From the NCBI GenBank assembly GCA_903890265.1, contig CAITAM010000538.1, forward strand, positions 1-8,501: 8,501 nucleotides of DNA. Direction: 5' to 3'. The translations under genes and the position numbers were made by a program. Of this stretch, positions 6,741-8,501 are shown piece after piece. This DNA comes from an uncultured Pseudomonadota bacterium. Lineage in GTDB: Bacteria; Pseudomonadota; Gammaproteobacteria; Steroidobacterales; Steroidobacteraceae. Position 1 is the stretch's first letter; every line of letters starts with the position of its first letter. The notes under the pieces were generated by a model, which was not told the DNA's origin, did not search any database, and saw nothing but the letters and a program-made list of their open reading frames with translations.

Positions 6741-6772
6741 TTTCTTTTAACTCCTTGATATTATTCAAATTC
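6741..6772 (-). promoter_or_regulatory. A/T-rich hfq leader with Shine-Dalgarno sequence
   Basis: Read on the minus strand, this is a 32-nt A-rich stretch ending at the hfq ATG, in sharp contrast to its very GC-rich surroundings. It holds AAGGAG (6751-6756) and several A-rich triplets (GAA, TAA, CAA, GGA, AAA, AGA) of the kind the distal face of Hfq binds. Hfq is known to repress its own translation in E. coli by binding its 5' leader, so an autoregulatory site is plausible here but not shown. Confidence 0.5.
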
Positions 6773-6816
6773 GAGTCCCCGCGGGCAGCCGGCCAGCGGG
6801 TCACTGGAGGGGAATG

Positions 6817-6837
6817 TCTGCCCGCACTCCGGGCAAA
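6817..6837 (-). repeat. Hairpin in the hfq upstream region
   Basis: The arms tctgcccg (6817-6824) and cgggcaaa (6830-6837) can form a 6-bp perfect core, extendable to 8 bp with one G-U pair in the RNA, around a 5-nt loop. It lies about 76 nt before the hfq start and is not followed by a T-run. It may structure the hfq leader RNA if transcription starts upstream of it. Confidence 0.35.
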
Positions 6838-6860
6838 GTTAAGCGCAGAGCATAACACAA

Positions 6861-6887
6861 GGCCGCCGGCGCCCGGCCCGGCGGGCC
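6861..6887 (-). terminator. GC-rich hairpin at the miaA stop codon (possible weak terminator)
   Basis: The arms 6861-6869 (ggccgccgg) and 6878-6887 (ccggcgggcc) pair over 9 bp with one bulged G; the outer base of the upstream arm belongs to the miaA TAG stop. On the transcribed strand the stem is followed by TTGTGTTATG, which is T-rich for this genome but not a true T-run. It might partly end transcription from mutL-miaA before hfq, or stabilise the mRNA end. Confidence 0.35.
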
Positions 6888-7810
6888 TAGCGGGGGGTGT
6901 CGAGCGCCCGCAGCACCGTGTCCAGCGCCCGCGGGTCGTCGGGATCGAGCCAGTGCGTGCCGGGCTCCGCGCGCAGCCACGTCAGCTGGCGCTTGGCGAG
7001 CTGGCGGGTCGCGACCAGCGTCGCCTCCGTGGCCTCGGCGAGGCCAATCGCGCCGCGGACGTGCGGCAGAAACTGCCGGTAGCCCACCGAGCGCATCGAC
7101 GACAGGGCCTCGCTCAGGTCCGGGCGCGCAGCGAGTCCCGCGACCTCGGCCACGAAGCCGGCGGCGAGCATGACCGTCAGGCGTCCCGCAATCCGTTCCT
7201 TCAGCCGCGCGCGGTCGGGCGGCGCGACCACGTACTTCTGGGTCGCGAGCGTGCCGCCCTTCAGGTCCTCGCGCTGAAAGGCTGACAGCGGCTTGCCGGT
7301 GAGCGCGTACACCTCGAGCGCCCGCTGGATGCGCTGCGCGTCGTTGGCGCCGATCCGCGCCGCCGCCGCGGGATCGACCCCGGCGAGCTCGGCGTGCAGC
7401 GCCGGCCAGCCCTCGGCCGCCGCCCGCGCCGCGAGCCGCTCACGAACGACCGGGTCGCGCGCGGGCAGCGTCGCGAGCCCCGCCTGCAGGGCGCGAAAGT
7501 AGAGCATCGTCCCGCCGACCAGCACGGGCAGCCGGCCGCGCGCCTGACAGCTCTCGATGGCCGCGCGTGCGTCGGTGACGAAGTCCGCCGCCGAGTAATG
7601 CTCGGCCGGGTCACGCAGGTCGATCAGGTGGTGCGTGAGCGTGGCGCGCAGCGCCGCCTCGGGTTTCGCCGTGCCGATGTCGAGACCCCGGTAGACCTGC
7701 GCGGAATCGACGCTGATGATCTCGATGGGCAGGCGCCTTGCAAACTCCACCGCGAGCGCGCTCTTACCCGCGGCGGTCGGGCCCATCAGGAAAACGGGAT
7801 CGAGCGCCAC
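6887..7810 (-). CDS. miaA: tRNA dimethylallyltransferase (tRNA A37 isopentenyltransferase)
   Basis: It transfers a dimethylallyl group from DMAPP to N6 of A37 in tRNAs that read codons beginning with U, the first step to ms2i6A. From a GTG start at 7810 the protein has 307 residues, close to E. coli MiaA (316). Visible are the P-loop FLMGPTAAGKSA (7-18), ISVDSAQVYRGLDIGTAKP (32-50) with the catalytic Asp35, the family segments HHLIDLRDP, YSAADF and VLVGGTMLYFRAL, and late SMRSVGYRQ and TRQLAKRQLTWLR. The GTG was preferred because it lies just after the mutL stop (5 nt gap) and puts the P-loop at the usual distance. An upstream ATG at 7891 would add 27 residues that do not resemble the family and overlap mutL by 76 nt. 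GAGGG lies only 2 nt before the GTG, so re-initiation after mutL is likely. Confidence 0.96.
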   Translation of the reverse strand: MALDPVFLMGPTAAGKSALAVEFARRLPIEIISVDSAQVYRGLDIGTAKPEAALRATLTHHLIDLRDPAEHYSAADFVTDARAAIESCQARGRLPVLVGGTMLYFRALQAGLATLPARDPVVRERLAARAAAEGWPALHAELAGVDPAAAARIGANDAQRIQRALEVYALTGKPLSAFQREDLKGGTLATQKYVVAPPDRARLKERIAGRLTVMLAAGFVAEVAGLAARPDLSEALSSMRSVGYRQFLPHVRGAIGLAEATEATLVATRQLAKRQLTWLRAEPGTHWLDPDDPRALDTVLRALDTPR

Positions 7811-7815
7811 AGCCC

Positions 7816-8501
7816 TCAGCGCCCGCGCAGGAACAACCGGTCGAGGTCCGCAAGCGTGAGGCGCACCCAGGTAGGCCGGCCGTGATTGCACTGGTCGGCG
7901 CGATCGGTCTGCTCCATGGCGCGCAGCAGCGCGTTCATTTCGGGCACCGTCAGCGGCCGCGAGGCGCGCACCGCGGCGTGGCAGGCGAGCGTCGCCAGCA
8001 CCCGATCCGTGCCCTCGGCCACCCGGTCCGTGCTGCCACGCTCGACGATTTCGGCCAGCGCGTCGCGCACCAGTCCCGGCAGGTCTTTCGCCCCGAGCGC
8101 GACCGGCACCTCGCGCAGCACCAGCGTCGCCGGTCCGGCGCGATCGAGCACGAGACCGTAGTCCGCAAGGCGCGAAAGCCAGGGCTCGGCGGCCTCGGCC
8201 TCGGCGATGCCGACCGACACGCTCTGCGGCACGAGCAGGATCTGCCGTGGCAGGTCACCCGCCGCGAGCTCCGCCTTCAGGCGCTCGTAGATGACCCGCT
8301 CGTGCGCGGCGTGCATGTCGATGAGTGCGAGGCCCTCGCCGGTCTCGGCCAGGATGTAGATCGCGTGCAGCTGGGCGAGCGCAAAGCCGAGCGGTGGAAT
8401 CGCGCGCGGCACGGGGTCGGGCACCACGCCCGCGCCGAGCGGCGCCTGCGCGAGTCGGGTCCAGTCGAGCGCGGGTGCGCGCGCCGGCGACAGCGCGAGC
8501 C
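7816..8501 (-). CDS. mutL: MutL, DNA mismatch repair protein, C-terminal part (gene runs off right edge)
   Basis: The last 227 codons of mutL are visible; the ATPase domain and start lie beyond the right edge. The frame stays open to the edge. The visible part is the C-terminal dimerisation domain, beginning with PLGFALAQLHAIYILAE. It contains DMHAAHERVIYE (8284-8319), which fits the MutL endonuclease motif D-x-H-A-x2-E-x4-E with Met in place of the usual Gln. It also contains ACHAAVRA and, near the end, QCNHGRPTW (C-x-H-G-R-P, about 7867-7893), the second metal-site motif. The C-terminus FLRGR is also typical of gammaproteobacterial MutL. MutL links MutS mismatch recognition to strand removal. 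E. coli MutL lacks these motifs and uses MutH for nicking, so this protein is probably a nicking-competent type. It is followed by miaA after 5 nt. Confidence 0.97.
   Translation of the reverse strand, partial: LALSPARAPALDWTRLAQAPLGAGVVPDPVPRAIPPLGFALAQLHAIYILAETGEGLALIDMHAAHERVIYERLKAELAAGDLPRQILLVPQSVSVGIAEAEAAEPWLSRLADYGLVLDRAGPATLVLREVPVALGAKDLPGLVRDALAEIVERGSTDRVAEGTDRVLATLACHAAVRASRPLTVPEMNALLRAMEQTDRADQCNHGRPTWVRLTLADLDRLFLRGR

Larger units (their letters stand above)
6741..6886. other. miaA-hfq intergenic region
   Basis: A 146-bp gap. In transcription order it holds a GC-rich hairpin touching the miaA stop, a mixed segment with TTATGCT and TTAACT stretches (about 6838-6857), a second hairpin (6817-6837), a GC-rich run, and the A/T-rich hfq leader. 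No -35/-10 pair with proper spacing was convincing. In E. coli, hfq promoters lie inside miaA, so promoters may be upstream here too. Confidence 0.5.

Noticed and set aside
6838..6860. TTGTGT, TATGCT and TTAACT as promoter hexamers for hfq.
   Set aside because: No pair has the 16-18 bp spacing needed; TTGTGT to TTAACT is only 12 bp. I did not call a promoter.
1..8501. A novel defence, mobile or biosynthetic system.
   Set aside because: All genes fit known families in a conserved housekeeping order, with no recombinase, repeats, attachment sites or abrupt composition change beyond the short hfq leader.

Overview
The window reads as a stretch of high-GC gammaproteobacterial chromosome. Every supported gene lies on the minus strand, so transcription runs from high to low coordinates. 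The gene order, read in the direction of transcription, is mutL (3' part only), miaA, hfq, hflX, hflK, hflC, a DUF2065 (YjeT-like) gene, purA, a stand-alone histidine phosphotransfer (HPt) gene, and the 5' part of a fimV-like gene that runs off the left edge. The block mutL-miaA-hfq-hflX-hflK-hflC-(DUF2065)-purA is a classic conserved gammaproteobacterial neighbourhood, known from E. coli and in a related form from pseudomonads. FimV is also largely a gammaproteobacterial family. The sequence does not allow a species name. The GC-rich codon use, and a MutL that keeps the endonuclease motif as in Pseudomonas rather than E. coli, point away from Enterobacterales.

Right part (about 6741-8501): the C-terminal part of MutL (mismatch repair), then MiaA (tRNA dimethylallyltransferase) starting just after it, then a 146-bp gap that is the hfq leader. 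The gap holds a GC-rich hairpin at the miaA stop, a second small hairpin, and a striking A/T-rich stretch directly before the hfq start.

Middle (about 2821-6740): hfq (RNA chaperone), hflX (ribosome-associated GTPase), hflK and hflC (membrane SPFH complex that modulates FtsH), and a small two-helix membrane protein of the DUF2065 family. hflX/hflK overlap by 14 nt and hflK/hflC by 4 nt (ATGA), so these genes are tightly coupled. purA (adenylosuccinate synthetase) follows the DUF2065 gene after 9 nt, with its Shine-Dalgarno sequence touching the upstream stop codon.

Left part (1-1512): after a 163-bp gap following purA come two genes that are not part of the classic block: a 121-residue single-domain HPt protein and, 49 bp further on, a FimV-type protein with signal peptide, FimV N-terminal domain, Ala/Pro linker and LysM-type domain. 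This HPt-fimV pair is the least ordinary part of the window, because FimV acts in polar assembly, type IV pili and twitching signalling, where phosphorelay proteins also operate. Most of the rest is well-known housekeeping. I saw no mobile element, CRISPR array, rRNA or tRNA, and no wholly new system. Long open frames on the plus strand (for example 1348-4053 and 3855-5339) are antisense shadows caused by the high GC content.
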